A DNA stretch of 64,000 nucleotides from positions 1-64,000 of the forward strand of contig BPGU01000003.1 of NCBI GenBank assembly GCA_026003195.1, written 5' to 3'. The position numbers and the translations under genes are program-made. The notes beneath the pieces were generated by a model. It made no database searches. It had not been told where the DNA came from and worked only from the letters and a program-made list of their open reading frames with translations. Origin of the DNA: Armatimonadota bacterium (GTDB taxonomy: Bacteria > Armatimonadota > HRBIN16). Below, one piece after another: positions 1 through 5,999 of the stretch (positions are counted from its first letter, which is position 1; the number at the start of each line of letters is the position of its first letter).

Positions 1-24
1 CATACTCCGGAAGGAGGTAGCAGG

Positions 25-315
25 ATGAGAGCACATATCAAGTACCCGGTGTGGATGAAGCAGGAAGAGTTCCAGCCATTAGCCGCCTTCGGCGGTGAGG
101 TGGCTGGACGAATCGGTCATATCAGCGATTCCGACCTGAACCATATCGGAATCCTGATTGAGACCGATAGCGGAAAGACCGTCTTCATCCACAAGAAGGA
201 AGAAGGCTGGACCGCTATGGTCACAGCCGACGACTGGAAAACCGTAACCCATGAGAATGCCACCGTCAAGATAGAGAACGGCATCCTCCGGGTGGACGTG
301 AAACTGTGGCTGTAG
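25..315 (+). CDS. Island hypothetical protein, 96 aa
   Basis: I do not recognise this protein. The start is set by AAGGAGG at 11-17, seven bases before the ATG. It is a soluble, mixed-charge protein of 96 residues with no signal peptide or membrane segment. Alternating hydrophobic residues between about 37 and 96 (for example ILIETDSGKTVFIHKK) suggest a small beta-rich domain. A GGGGC/GCCCC hairpin follows directly after the stop, so the gene is probably transcribed as its own unit. It is the leftmost complete gene of the island, and the island continues beyond the window edge. Confidence 0.7.
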   Translation: MRAHIKYPVWMKQEEFQPLAAFGGEVAGRIGHISDSDLNHIGILIETDSGKTVFIHKKEEGWTAMVTADDWKTVTHENATVKIENGILRVDVKLWL

Positions 316-320
316 GAGGA

Positions 321-337
321 AGGGGCGAATAGCCCCT
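321..337 (+). terminator. GGGGC/GCCCC hairpin after the 25-315 gene
   Basis: AGGGGC and GCCCCT pair around a five-base loop six bases after the stop codon, followed by CCCTTTCG. The T-tract is weak, so it could be an intrinsic terminator or an RNA-stabilising hairpin. The same kind of hairpin follows several other genes of the island. Confidence 0.55.
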
Positions 338-351
338 CCCTTTCGAAGGAA

Positions 352-370
352 CCTTGACAGAACCCTCACC
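352..370 (+). promoter_or_regulatory. Recurring TTGACA-like island motif
   Basis: CCTTGACAGAACCCTCACC follows the hairpin. Related copies occur at 1771-1789, 1814-1829, 5438-5453 and 6769-6807. TTGACA resembles a -35 box, but no TATAAT-like box lies 16-18 bases downstream. It may be a promoter for another polymerase. The rest of 371-448 is C-rich, with no other clear signal. Confidence 0.35.
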
Positions 371-448
371 TTGTCCCCGCCCACCCGCCCCCAGCCACCG
401 CCTTGAAAAGGAAACAAGGAAAGTAGAAAGTCAGATTTCGGAACCGGG

Positions 449-490
449 ACTTAGATAACCCTGTTCTGGAACAGTGGCTTAGATAGCCAC
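449..490 (+). promoter_or_regulatory. Paired TTAGATA motif with two short hairpins
   Basis: TTAGATA occurs at 451-457 and 479-485. Between them CTGTTC-TG-GAACAG (461-474) is an inverted repeat, and GTGGCT-TAGAT-AGCCAC (474-490) is a second hairpin whose loop carries the second motif copy. A similar pair lies before the RNA-polymerase-like gene (1926-1965). This looks like an operator or promoter for the 521-909 gene pair; the function is inferred. Confidence 0.4.
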
Positions 491-520
491 ACTCTGGAAT
501 TCTCTTAAGGAGGAGAAACG

Positions 521-724
521 ATGGAAGACTACGATTTCATCCCAACTTTCAACAACGCCTCCCTCAACATTGAGGGAGTGCAGCTGGACGTTGACGGGAA
601 CAAGTTCACCCTGCGCATCGAGAAGTTCTCCATCAGCTCCAGCATCGACAGCGACACCATCAAGCGGACCCAAGAGAACCTCATGCAACTCATCAGGGAA
701 ATGGAGGAGAAGATTCAGTCATGA
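521..724 (+). CDS. Island hypothetical protein, 67 aa
   Basis: Small acidic protein of unknown function. AAGGAGGAG sits just upstream of the ATG at 521. The first half (to about residue 36) alternates hydrophobic and polar residues and looks beta-stranded. The last 30 residues (DTIKRTQENLMQLIREMEEK) look like an amphipathic helix that could form a coiled coil. Its stop overlaps the next start (ATGA), so the two proteins are probably translated together and may act together. No homologous family comes to mind. Confidence 0.7.
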   Translation: MEDYDFIPTFNNASLNIEGVQLDVDGNKFTLRIEKFSISSSIDSDTIKRTQENLMQLIREMEEKIQS

Positions 725-909
725 AACACCATGTCACGTTGAAACAGATTGAACGTGAACTCCGAGCGATGGGACTTCTGGAAGACTGGCGTACAGAGCA
801 ATGGATTGCGAAGGCTGAATACAAGGACGAACGCCAGGCACTGAAGGAGTTCCTCCATAACTACGGGCTCTACATGGGAAAGGACGGAAGACTGCACCAG
901 AGCCTGTAG
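721..909 (+). CDS. Island hypothetical protein, 62 aa
   Basis: Unknown 62-residue protein, rich in charged residues and predicted mostly helical (LKQIERELRAMGLLEDWRTE). It is translationally coupled to the upstream gene through a 4-base ATGA overlap. It has no membrane segment and no cysteines. A hairpin follows four bases after the stop, ending a two-gene unit. The size and charge would fit a small regulator or an accessory subunit, but nothing in the sequence shows a function. Confidence 0.7.
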   Translation: MKHHVTLKQIERELRAMGLLEDWRTEQWIAKAEYKDERQALKEFLHNYGLYMGKDGRLHQSL

Positions 910-912
910 TGC

Positions 913-943
913 AAAGAAGGGGCTGATAAGAAAGCCCCTCTTT
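913..943 (+). terminator. AGGGGCT/AGCCCCT hairpin terminator
   Basis: AAAGAAGGGGCT pairs with AGCCCCTCTTT (one mismatch) around an eight-base loop and ends in TTT. It lies directly after the 721-909 stop and matches the hairpin at 1187-1215. Confidence 0.6.
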
Positions 944-961
944 GGAATCAACCTTTACATG
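933..961 (+). repeat. 29-bp exact repeat, copy 1 (terminator arm plus leader)
   Basis: The 29 bases from AGCCCC through TTTGGAATCAACCTTTACATG are identical at 1205-1233. Each copy joins the 3' arm of one gene's hairpin to the ribosome site of the next gene. This gives the island a repeated terminator-leader junction. Confidence 0.8.
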
Positions 962-971
962 GAGGAGAATG

Positions 972-1178
972 ATGAAGGAAGCAAAGGAGGACTTCGTGGG
1001 ACTGTTGAAAGACCTGTGGACATTCCTGCGGCGAGCAGGGAGGGAAGCATCGCAACTAACACGAACCCTCATCGCCATCATGTTCACCGTGTCCCTCGTG
1101 ATCGCATTCCCCGCACTGTACCCGCTGATGCACATTGCAGACCAGGTGCGGTGGGAGGAACTCACGAAGGAAAACTAA
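972..1178 (+). CDS. Island small membrane protein, 68 aa
   Basis: Unknown protein with one predicted transmembrane helix. The start is chosen at the second of two adjacent ATGs (969 and 972), because GGAGGAGA at 961-968 is properly spaced only for the second. The N-terminal half is amphipathic and basic (KEAKEDFVGLLKDLWTFLRR). A hydrophobic helix follows (TLIAIMFTVSLVIAFPALYP), then a short charged tail. The basic N-terminus implies cytoplasmic N-in topology. It lies alone between two copies of the repeated junction, so it is probably monocistronic. Confidence 0.6.
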   Translation: MKEAKEDFVGLLKDLWTFLRRAGREASQLTRTLIAIMFTVSLVIAFPALYPLMHIADQVRWEELTKEN

Positions 1179-1186
1179 CGCACCGG

Positions 1187-1215
1187 AAAGGGGCTGGAAT
1201 AGACAGCCCCTCTTT
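1187..1215 (+). terminator. AGGGGCTG/CAGCCCCT hairpin terminator
   Basis: AAAGGGGCTG pairs with CAGCCCCT around an eight-base loop and is followed by CTTT. It lies eight bases after the 972-1178 stop. Confidence 0.6.
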
Positions 1216-1233
1216 GGAATCAACCTTTACATG
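1205..1233 (+). repeat. 29-bp exact repeat, copy 2
   Basis: Identical to 933-961. Here it is followed by ATAAGGAGGAGAAAC and the ATG at 1249. Two identical noncoding junctions so close together suggest recent duplication of a gene cassette, or selection on the leader sequence. Confidence 0.8.
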
Positions 1234-1248
1234 ATAAGGAGGAGAAAC

Positions 1249-1692
1249 ATGAACGCAAAGGAAGTATTCATCGCCAAGACGGAAAAGAGGGGCAGGGCAA
1301 AGGTACTGCGCATCGCAAAGGCATTCCCACTCTCCAAACTGCTGAACCTGGTAGGATACGAAGTGGAAGCACTGACCTTGAGAGGCGTGGAAGACGGACA
1401 AACCCAGCAAGTGACCGCGAAACCGGAAGAGACGACCGTCATCATCGCCGAAATCGTGTCGACGATGGGACGAAGGAAATCCGTGGCACTGGTGCATGGA
1501 AATGTCGTCTCATACCTCACTCCCACACTCAACGGCTGGAGACCGGCATTGCTGAACGACGGAAGCCGAGTTGTCGAACCCAGCTGGATTGTGGGGGCTT
1601 TCAACGAACCGAACGCGCAAGAACTGATTAGCACCGATGCAACCACGAAACAGGAACCGAAAGCGATCCCTGTGGACGAATTCGCCGACTAA
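1249..1692 (+). CDS. Island hypothetical protein, 147 aa
   Basis: Unknown soluble protein. The frame is open further upstream, but TAAGGAGGAGAAAC immediately before the ATG at 1249 marks the start. The N-terminus is very basic (KTEKRGRAKVLRIAK, residues 9-23), which could contact nucleic acid. Residues 60-100 are rich in valine and isoleucine and look beta-stranded, and the tail is acidic. No catalytic motif is visible. A hairpin follows the stop, so the gene is probably monocistronic. Confidence 0.65.
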   Translation: MNAKEVFIAKTEKRGRAKVLRIAKAFPLSKLLNLVGYEVEALTLRGVEDGQTQQVTAKPEETTVIIAEIVSTMGRRKSVALVHGNVVSYLTPTLNGWRPALLNDGSRVVEPSWIVGAFNEPNAQELISTDATTKQEPKAIPVDEFAD

Positions 1693-1693
1693 C

Positions 1694-1725
1694 AAGGGAA
1701 AGGGGGCGGAACAGCCCCCACCCTT
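1694..1725 (+). terminator. GGGGGC/GCCCCC hairpin
   Basis: GGGGGC (1702-1707) and GCCCCC (1714-1719) form the inner stem, and AAGGG with CCCTT extends it. It follows the 1249-1692 stop directly. The 308 bases up to the next gene hold this hairpin, a repeated block and a paired TTAGATA motif, but no gene. Confidence 0.55.
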
Positions 1726-1757
1726 GCACCGTAGCCACCGACGGGCAGACAGCCCAC

Positions 1758-1830
1758 CCTTTTAGCAACACCCTTCACATAGCACTCCGATAACCTATCC
1801 TTTTAGCAACACACCTCACATAACACACCC
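1758..1830 (+). repeat. Two direct repeats of a TTTTAGCAACAC...TCACATA block
   Basis: CCTTTTAGCAACAC followed by C-T-TCACATA-GCACTCC occurs twice, 41 bases apart (from 1759 and 1800). The second copy is slightly diverged (CCTCACATAACACACC). Both contain the island's recurring motif. They lie 170-240 bases upstream of the RNA-polymerase-like genes and could be promoter or regulator sites. From 1840 to 1915 the strand is T- and C-rich with no further signal. Confidence 0.45.
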
Positions 1831-1925
1831 GAGTACACCGAACATCTTCTCCTCGCTTCGCTTCTTCTCGCTTTGATCTTCTCCTCTCTGATGATATGTC
1901 TCCTCTCCTCTTCAAGGAATGGTCG

Positions 1926-1965
1926 CTTTAGATAATCCTCTTTCGGCTATCTGGCGCTTAGATAG
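1926..1965 (+). promoter_or_regulatory. Paired TTAGATA motif before the polymerase-like operon
   Basis: TTAGATA occurs at 1928-1934 and 1958-1964, 30 bases apart (28 apart in the pair at 449-490). CTATCT and AGATAG form an inverted repeat around GGCGCTT, so the second copy lies in a hairpin arm, as at the other site. The shared layout before two operons suggests a common regulator or polymerase; this is inference. Confidence 0.4.
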
Positions 1966-2000
1966 TCTCGCTCTGCAAAACCTCGTTCAGGAGGTGGAAC

Positions 2001-3272
2001 ATGATCGTTCAGAAGGTGCTTCACACGGTGGCACCAAACCTCGCCGTACCGGATCGCGGAACCATCCTCCACGAAATGGTCACCGGCGAACCAGCACAGC
2101 TGGAAGTCTATGGCGACCTCATCCCCATCCCAAAGCCGAACCTGCCCGTAGACTATATCCAGCTGAACCGGTCCAAACTGCCCGTCGTGCAGCTGCGACC
2201 GCCCTTCACCACGCTCCACCAGATTACCATCGCCAAAGCGAAAGGGGAACCCTATCGGGGACTCCTTCAAGAACTGGCAAGACAGGTAATCGGAGTGGGG
2301 CGCAATCAGGGCGAATACGGTCGAGCACTGCTCCGCACAGCGCAGTATGAACTGCCGTGCGCTTGGGCGAAACTGGTAGGTCATCCGGAAGTGCCGGAAG
2401 GCGAAATCTGGATTACCTTCGGGAAGCCCACCCGCTTGACCGTGTTCCAGCGGTTTCCGCAAGCCAGCAGTTCCTCATGCAGGATCCGCCCGACCCGGAG
2501 AGTGACTAACTATCCGCACAGGGCAATCCTCGTCCATCCGAACACCTTAGTGGAAGACCTGCAAGGCGATTCGGATGGCGATGAGGGATTCGCCGGCTAT
2601 ATCTCAGGCGAGAAACCCGCACCGCGCGTCACCATCGCCCGCAAGATACATTTCGCAGAGTGGGACGTGACGCCGGAAATCCAGCCGAACGCCGAATTCG
2701 ATGACCTGTATTGGGGATTCACCGCAACCCGATACATCGGTCAGGTGATTCAGGCGATATGGGTACTCCAGTATGCCCATGCTGCAAGGACTGGAGACCC
2801 GCAAAAGGCTGCCTGCGAGGTGTGGGATTTCGCCACGGCATTGATTGAACACGTCATGGACGCCCGTAAACTCAAAGCGGAATCCACCTTCGACGTGCGT
2901 CATGCCATCGAATGCATCCGCGGAACCGCCACGCCCGACGAATCTATCCTCAACCTGCCGTATGGGAAGGAGGTGATGAAGAGCGCGGAAGCAATGGCAT
3001 GGATGATGCCCGAAGGCGGCGTGTTCACCGTACTCATGCGCCGAGCACGACCGCGCAGCATCATCCGCCACATCGAAACTCCGCCCGAAGAGCTGCTCAA
3101 ACAGCTCTGGTCGGGCAAACTGGAGGAGGAGTACGATGATCCTGACTTCGCTGGTGATTTCCACGGAGACGTTTCCGAGTATCTCCGACAAACTACCGGC
3201 TGCGGGCTGGCTGATTACAACCCGAACGGGCACGAAACGCTGGTGCCCCGTGAAACTGCTGCCGGAGTATGA
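2001..3272 (+). CDS. Minimal RNA polymerase beta'-like protein (DxDGD double-psi barrel)
   Basis: AGGAGGTGG six bases before the ATG fixes the start; 423 aa. Residues 148-194 match the beta' catalytic barrel in order: VFQRFPQ (148-154) fits the known VLNRxPT, where the Arg contacts the NTP; AILVHP (175-180) fits the IxLHP strand; GDSDGD (189-194) gives D190, D192 and D194, the Mg2+-binding triad of NADFDGD. HP-to-DxDGD spacing is within one residue of bacterial beta'. Upstream, NQGEYGRALL (102-111) resembles KQGRFRQNLL. About 47 residues separate QG from R-x-P, against about 90 in E. coli. No zinc ribbon or clamp is evident. Helices at 240-290 might replace the bridge helix (inference). The gene overlaps the beta-like gene by 137 bases. 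Remote homology is judged by eye. Confidence 0.72.
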   Translation: MIVQKVLHTVAPNLAVPDRGTILHEMVTGEPAQLEVYGDLIPIPKPNLPVDYIQLNRSKLPVVQLRPPFTTLHQITIAKAKGEPYRGLLQELARQVIGVGRNQGEYGRALLRTAQYELPCAWAKLVGHPEVPEGEIWITFGKPTRLTVFQRFPQASSSSCRIRPTRRVTNYPHRAILVHPNTLVEDLQGDSDGDEGFAGYISGEKPAPRVTIARKIHFAEWDVTPEIQPNAEFDDLYWGFTATRYIGQVIQAIWVLQYAHAARTGDPQKAACEVWDFATALIEHVMDARKLKAESTFDVRHAIECIRGTATPDESILNLPYGKEVMKSAEAMAWMMPEGGVFTVLMRRARPRSIIRHIETPPEELLKQLWSGKLEEEYDDPDFAGDFHGDVSEYLRQTTGCGLADYNPNGHETLVPRETAAGV

Positions 3273-4389
3273 TGAGTTCGGATACGTGAAACGTTTCCAT
3301 GTGCTCACCCTGCAAGACCAGTTCGCACGCGCGGACGACAAAAGCGAGTTCATCAACGGGCTGGAAATCGTCATGACACAGAACCAGCTCGAGCAACTCC
3401 GCCGCGAAGTGGAACTGGACCTACCTCGCGACCAGGCACAGCAAGACGACTTCTACTATGTGCGCAAACGCAACGCCGTGCTTGCTGCTATGGACGTGCT
3501 GGGAGCGAACCCGTACATCACCGGTAACTCCCATCCGTTCCGTAAACTGTGCATCAGCGATGACCATTTCCGCACCGTCAATCCCAACTGGGATGCGTTC
3601 GCTGCCCACCGAACCGGACGCAAACTCCGGTCCGCATGGAAGAACGCTATCCCATGGCAGGATGAACGGAAGGAGGAACCGGCATGGGGCATCTGGAAAC
3701 CACTGCGCACCCTCATCGCAGAAACCAATCTGCATGAGGGACCGGTGCATGACGCCATGCTGGTCACTCCAACCGGTATGAGCAAGATGCGTGCGGAAAT
3801 GCCGTTCTCCACCAACATCAAGAAAGTGCGCGACCGCGAACGCAACGAAACGGTCGCCACCACCAACCGCTGGACGGCATACGGACAACTACCGCAACAG
3901 AAAGCGATTGGCGAGTATAAGGTGGAGAACATGACGCTGAAACTGATGGCAGCAAGCGGCATACAAGGCATGACCTTCCTGCTCGAACACGACGTCATCG
4001 TGAACGATGAACCCGTAGACATCATCGTCAGTCCACGTATGATACAGAAGAAATCCGCGTGGACGGTGCTGCTGAACAACAACATCCCACTGGATAAGGT
4101 TCAGGAGCACCTCGTCGAGTTCGAGCTGGAACGACGCACCGCACCAGCAGGATGGAAAGTGGATGAACGACTGCTGGTGCAGAAAGGCGTCGGATTGGTC
4201 GTCACCGAATACTGGGCAACCACCTCACATAATGAGGTGTATTTCGCACGGGACGACCAGACGCTCACGATAAGACCGGAACAACACTTCTGCGCAGGTC
4301 TGCCGTTCGACCCGCTGGAGATGATTGACCTGCGCGAAGTGAACGATTACTGGAATATGGCGAAAGTGCTCATCCAATACTACGAGTAA
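3136..4389 (+). CDS. Minimal RNA polymerase beta-like protein (second double-psi barrel)
   Basis: GGAGGAGGA lies six bases before the ATG, inside the upstream gene; 417 aa. Beta-type motifs occur in order. VHDAMLVTPTG (204-214) fits the known FEDSILVSE, keeping the Asp (D206) but with His for the Glu. KLMAASGIQGM (269-279) fits KMAGRHGNKGV without gaps: K269 corresponds to E. coli K1065, while Q277 replaces K1073. EPVDIIVSPRMIQKKSAW (292-309) fits TPVDIVLNPLGVPSRMNI. TEYWATTSHNEVYFA (357-371) may fit the MEVWALEAYGAAYTL region. Only 63 residues separate D206 and K269, against about 250 in E. coli, so the flap that docks sigma region 4 is missing. Together with the upstream protein it could form a two-barrel catalytic core. 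Activity is inferred. Confidence 0.7.
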   Translation: MILTSLVISTETFPSISDKLPAAGWLITTRTGTKRWCPVKLLPEYDEFGYVKRFHVLTLQDQFARADDKSEFINGLEIVMTQNQLEQLRREVELDLPRDQAQQDDFYYVRKRNAVLAAMDVLGANPYITGNSHPFRKLCISDDHFRTVNPNWDAFAAHRTGRKLRSAWKNAIPWQDERKEEPAWGIWKPLRTLIAETNLHEGPVHDAMLVTPTGMSKMRAEMPFSTNIKKVRDRERNETVATTNRWTAYGQLPQQKAIGEYKVENMTLKLMAASGIQGMTFLLEHDVIVNDEPVDIIVSPRMIQKKSAWTVLLNNNIPLDKVQEHLVEFELERRTAPAGWKVDERLLVQKGVGLVVTEYWATTSHNEVYFARDDQTLTIRPEQHFCAGLPFDPLEMIDLREVNDYWNMAKVLIQYYE

Positions 4390-4399
4390 GGAGGTAAGT

Positions 4400-5014
4400 A
4401 TGAACCCGATCGATATCGCCAAGAACCGCATCTTCCAGCACATCATCCGCTCACAGGCAATCCCGGCTACCAGCCACTGGAAGTTCATGGCGCTGAGCGA
4501 TTGCCTGCCACCGACCGAGAACGGCAAATGCCAGATCGTCGATGAGATGACCGGCATTCCGTTCGAGTTGAGCGTGCCCGAAAAGGTGGAAGCGAACTGG
4601 TTCTATCCCACTCCCGACGGCGTGAACGACAACATGCAGCCCATCCGCCGCCGCGAAGCAGTGCCCGTCAAACAGGTGCTGCTGGGATACGGGCCTGTCC
4701 GAACCCGACAGGGCGATGTGCGCATGCGCGTTGCACTGGCAAAGGTCACCGGAGTGCCGCAGACCACCGGTGTCGTCACCATCAGCGTCGGCGCATACGG
4801 TGCATTCGTCACACCCAATCCGCAAACCGGTCTGTATGACGTCGACCCTGACCTGGTTGCCGCACTGAACCTCAAGATGCATGAGCAGTTCACCAACCTG
4901 CAGCCGATAACGATTGAGGTCAACCAGGGCGAGCAGGCACAGGAGATCGACGTCAAGACACTGCTGAACACCGAGCAGCCCGCAGAACAGACCGGCGAAA
5001 CCAACAACGCGTAA
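4400..5014 (+). CDS. Unknown third protein of the polymerase-like operon, 204 aa
   Basis: Starts ten bases after the beta-like gene behind TAAGGAGG, so it is co-transcribed with it. I do not recognise a family. Residues 1-60 are mixed, with two cysteines (C35, C44). Residues 85-150 are rich in Val, Gly and Thr (GVVTISVGAYGAFVTPNP) and look like a beta domain. The C-terminal 40 residues are acidic and Gln-rich (QGEQAQEIDVK) and probably disordered. Position makes it a candidate accessory subunit, promoter-binding factor or single-strand-binding protein, but no motif proves this. A nine-base-pair hairpin follows its stop and closes the operon. Confidence 0.75.
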   Translation: MNPIDIAKNRIFQHIIRSQAIPATSHWKFMALSDCLPPTENGKCQIVDEMTGIPFELSVPEKVEANWFYPTPDGVNDNMQPIRRREAVPVKQVLLGYGPVRTRQGDVRMRVALAKVTGVPQTTGVVTISVGAYGAFVTPNPQTGLYDVDPDLVAALNLKMHEQFTNLQPITIEVNQGEQAQEIDVKTLLNTEQPAEQTGETNNA

Positions 5015-5031
5015 GATTAGTCCAAATCAAA

Positions 5032-5056
5032 GGGGAGTGGGAGCCAACCACTCCCC
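5032..5056 (+). terminator. Hairpin closing the polymerase-like operon
   Basis: GGGGAGTGG (5032-5040) pairs perfectly with CCACTCCCC (5048-5056) over a seven-base loop, 18 bases after the stop. No T-tract follows, so an ordinary Rho-independent terminator is not certain. Confidence 0.55.
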
Positions 5057-5074
5057 AAGCATAAGGAGGAGAAA

Positions 5075-5398
5075 ATGGTCATGGAACACCGAGAGATCTG
5101 CCAGACGGCGGAGAAGATTCTGCATAAGCCCGTACTCAACGATTCCGACCGCGCATTCCTGGAGATGGCGGCGGATCACCTGCGCAAGGCAATCAACGAC
5201 GACAAGCTGAAGTCCACCGGTCTCGGTGCACTCGCAGGAGGCGCCATCGCCACCATCGCACTCGGACCGTTCGCCATCCTGCCAGCAGCATTAGCAGCTA
5301 TCGCAGGTGGCTCGTTCGGCAAATGGACACACGAGGAAGGAAGCAAATACGAACGCGAACTGCTGGCCAAGATCATCGCCAAACTGAGCAAGCCGTAG
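5075..5398 (+). CDS. Island glycine-zipper membrane protein, 107 aa
   Basis: Unknown protein with AAGGAGGAGAAA directly before the ATG. The N-terminal 48 residues are soluble and helical. Residues 49-88 form a glycine- and alanine-rich hydrophobic stretch (GLGALAGGAIATIALGPF and LPAALAAIAGGSFG) typical of glycine-zipper helices, probably a membrane hairpin. The tail is charged. Such proteins occur among small toxins, holin-like proteins and membrane organisers; nothing here decides which. It is followed by its own hairpin and is probably monocistronic. Confidence 0.65.
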   Translation: MVMEHREICQTAEKILHKPVLNDSDRAFLEMAADHLRKAINDDKLKSTGLGALAGGAIATIALGPFAILPAALAAIAGGSFGKWTHEEGSKYERELLAKIIAKLSKP

Positions 5399-5404
5399 CG
5401 ATAT

Positions 5405-5427
5405 GGGGAGGGGCGAAAGCCCCACCC
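5405..5427 (+). terminator. GGGGC-GAAA-GCCCC hairpin
   Basis: GGGGC (5410-5414) and GCCCC (5419-5423) close a GAAA tetraloop, and flanking GGG and CCC extend the stem. It lies seven bases after the 5075-5398 stop and is followed by TTTCCTT. Confidence 0.6.
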
Positions 5428-5437
5428 TTTCCTTCAT

Positions 5438-5453
5438 CCTTGACATAGCACTC
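5438..5453 (+). promoter_or_regulatory. Recurring motif CCTTGACATAGCACTC
   Basis: Closest copy to the apparent consensus of the island motif (see 352-370, 1771-1829, 6769-6807). It sits just after a terminator hairpin, where a promoter would be expected, but no -10 box follows at normal spacing. Confidence 0.35.
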
Positions 5454-5483
5454 ATCTCAGGTCATCGCTTCTCCTCCAATGCA

Positions 5484-5518
5484 AAAGGGGGCGCGTCATT
5501 TGTGACGATAGCCCCTCT
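5484..5518 (+). terminator. Bulged hairpin AGGGGGC...AGCCCCT
   Basis: An outer GGGG(G)C/GCCCC stem encloses a GTCA-TTTG-TGAC stem-loop. No gene lies between it and the previous hairpin, so it may end a short untranslated RNA or a lost cassette. It is followed by CTCTTTG. Confidence 0.45.
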
Positions 5519-5544
5519 CTTTGAAAGACCATAAGGTGATTGTC

Positions 5545-5603
5545 GGGCGGGGACGGAAAAGCCCCCCATCCTCTCACGCCAGCCATTACGTCCGTCCCCG
5601 CCC
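5545..5603. repeat. 12-bp perfect inverted repeat with 35-base spacer
   Basis: GGGCGGGGACGG at 5545-5556 is the exact reverse complement of CCGTCCCCGCCC at 5592-5603. It lies in the 292-base gap between the 5075-5398 gene and the triplicated membrane proteins. The rest of the gap (5604-5680) is C- and T-rich, with no clear signal until the ribosome site of the next gene. Confidence 0.6.
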
Positions 5604-5690
5604 ATCTTCTTTCTTCTTCTCTCTTCTTCGTTGTCTCTTCCTCTGAATCATCTGTAATACCGTATATGAACACTCTCTCTGGAGGTCGTT

Positions 5691-5999
5691 ATGGATAAGG
5701 AGACACGCAACCGCCTGCACAAGCATCACATAGCCAGCACCGCCATCGCTACGGTGCTGTTCATGATTACGTTCGTCTATGACAGGCCGGTGCTCACATG
5801 GCCGCTCGCACTTCTCATCCTCATCTCCGCATTGGGATTGGGATACATCACCGGCACTTTCTACCATTACGCAGTATACTTTGAGTACTATGATGAGGAG
5901 GAATACCATGCACAGACAGACGAGAGACCGCATGAACCACCACCGCGCGGACAGTATCCTCGTATCCGCCGCACTGGTAGCCATCGTTCTCCTGATTGA
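5691..5999 (+). CDS. Mini membrane protein, paralog 1 of 3, 102 aa
   Basis: Unknown membrane protein with a basic His-rich N-terminus (KETRNRLHKHHIASTAIA), two predicted transmembrane helices (about 17-31 and 37-58) and the signature GYITGTFYHYAVYFEYY (about 50-66). The next two genes share this signature. A Pro- and Arg-rich tail of some 36 residues follows, and its coding DNA overlaps the next gene by 92 bases, so the tail may be only a by-product of the overlap. TCTGGAGG before the ATG is the ribosome site. The conserved Tyr/His cluster probably sits at the membrane surface. Confidence 0.65.
   Translation: MDKETRNRLHKHHIASTAIATVLFMITFVYDRPVLTWPLALLILISALGLGYITGTFYHYAVYFEYYDEEEYHAQTDERPHEPPPRGQYPRIRRTGSHRSPD

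Noticed and set aside
352-392. Sigma70 promoter after the first hairpin
   Set aside because: TTGACA is present, but no acceptable -10 box lies 15-19 bases downstream.
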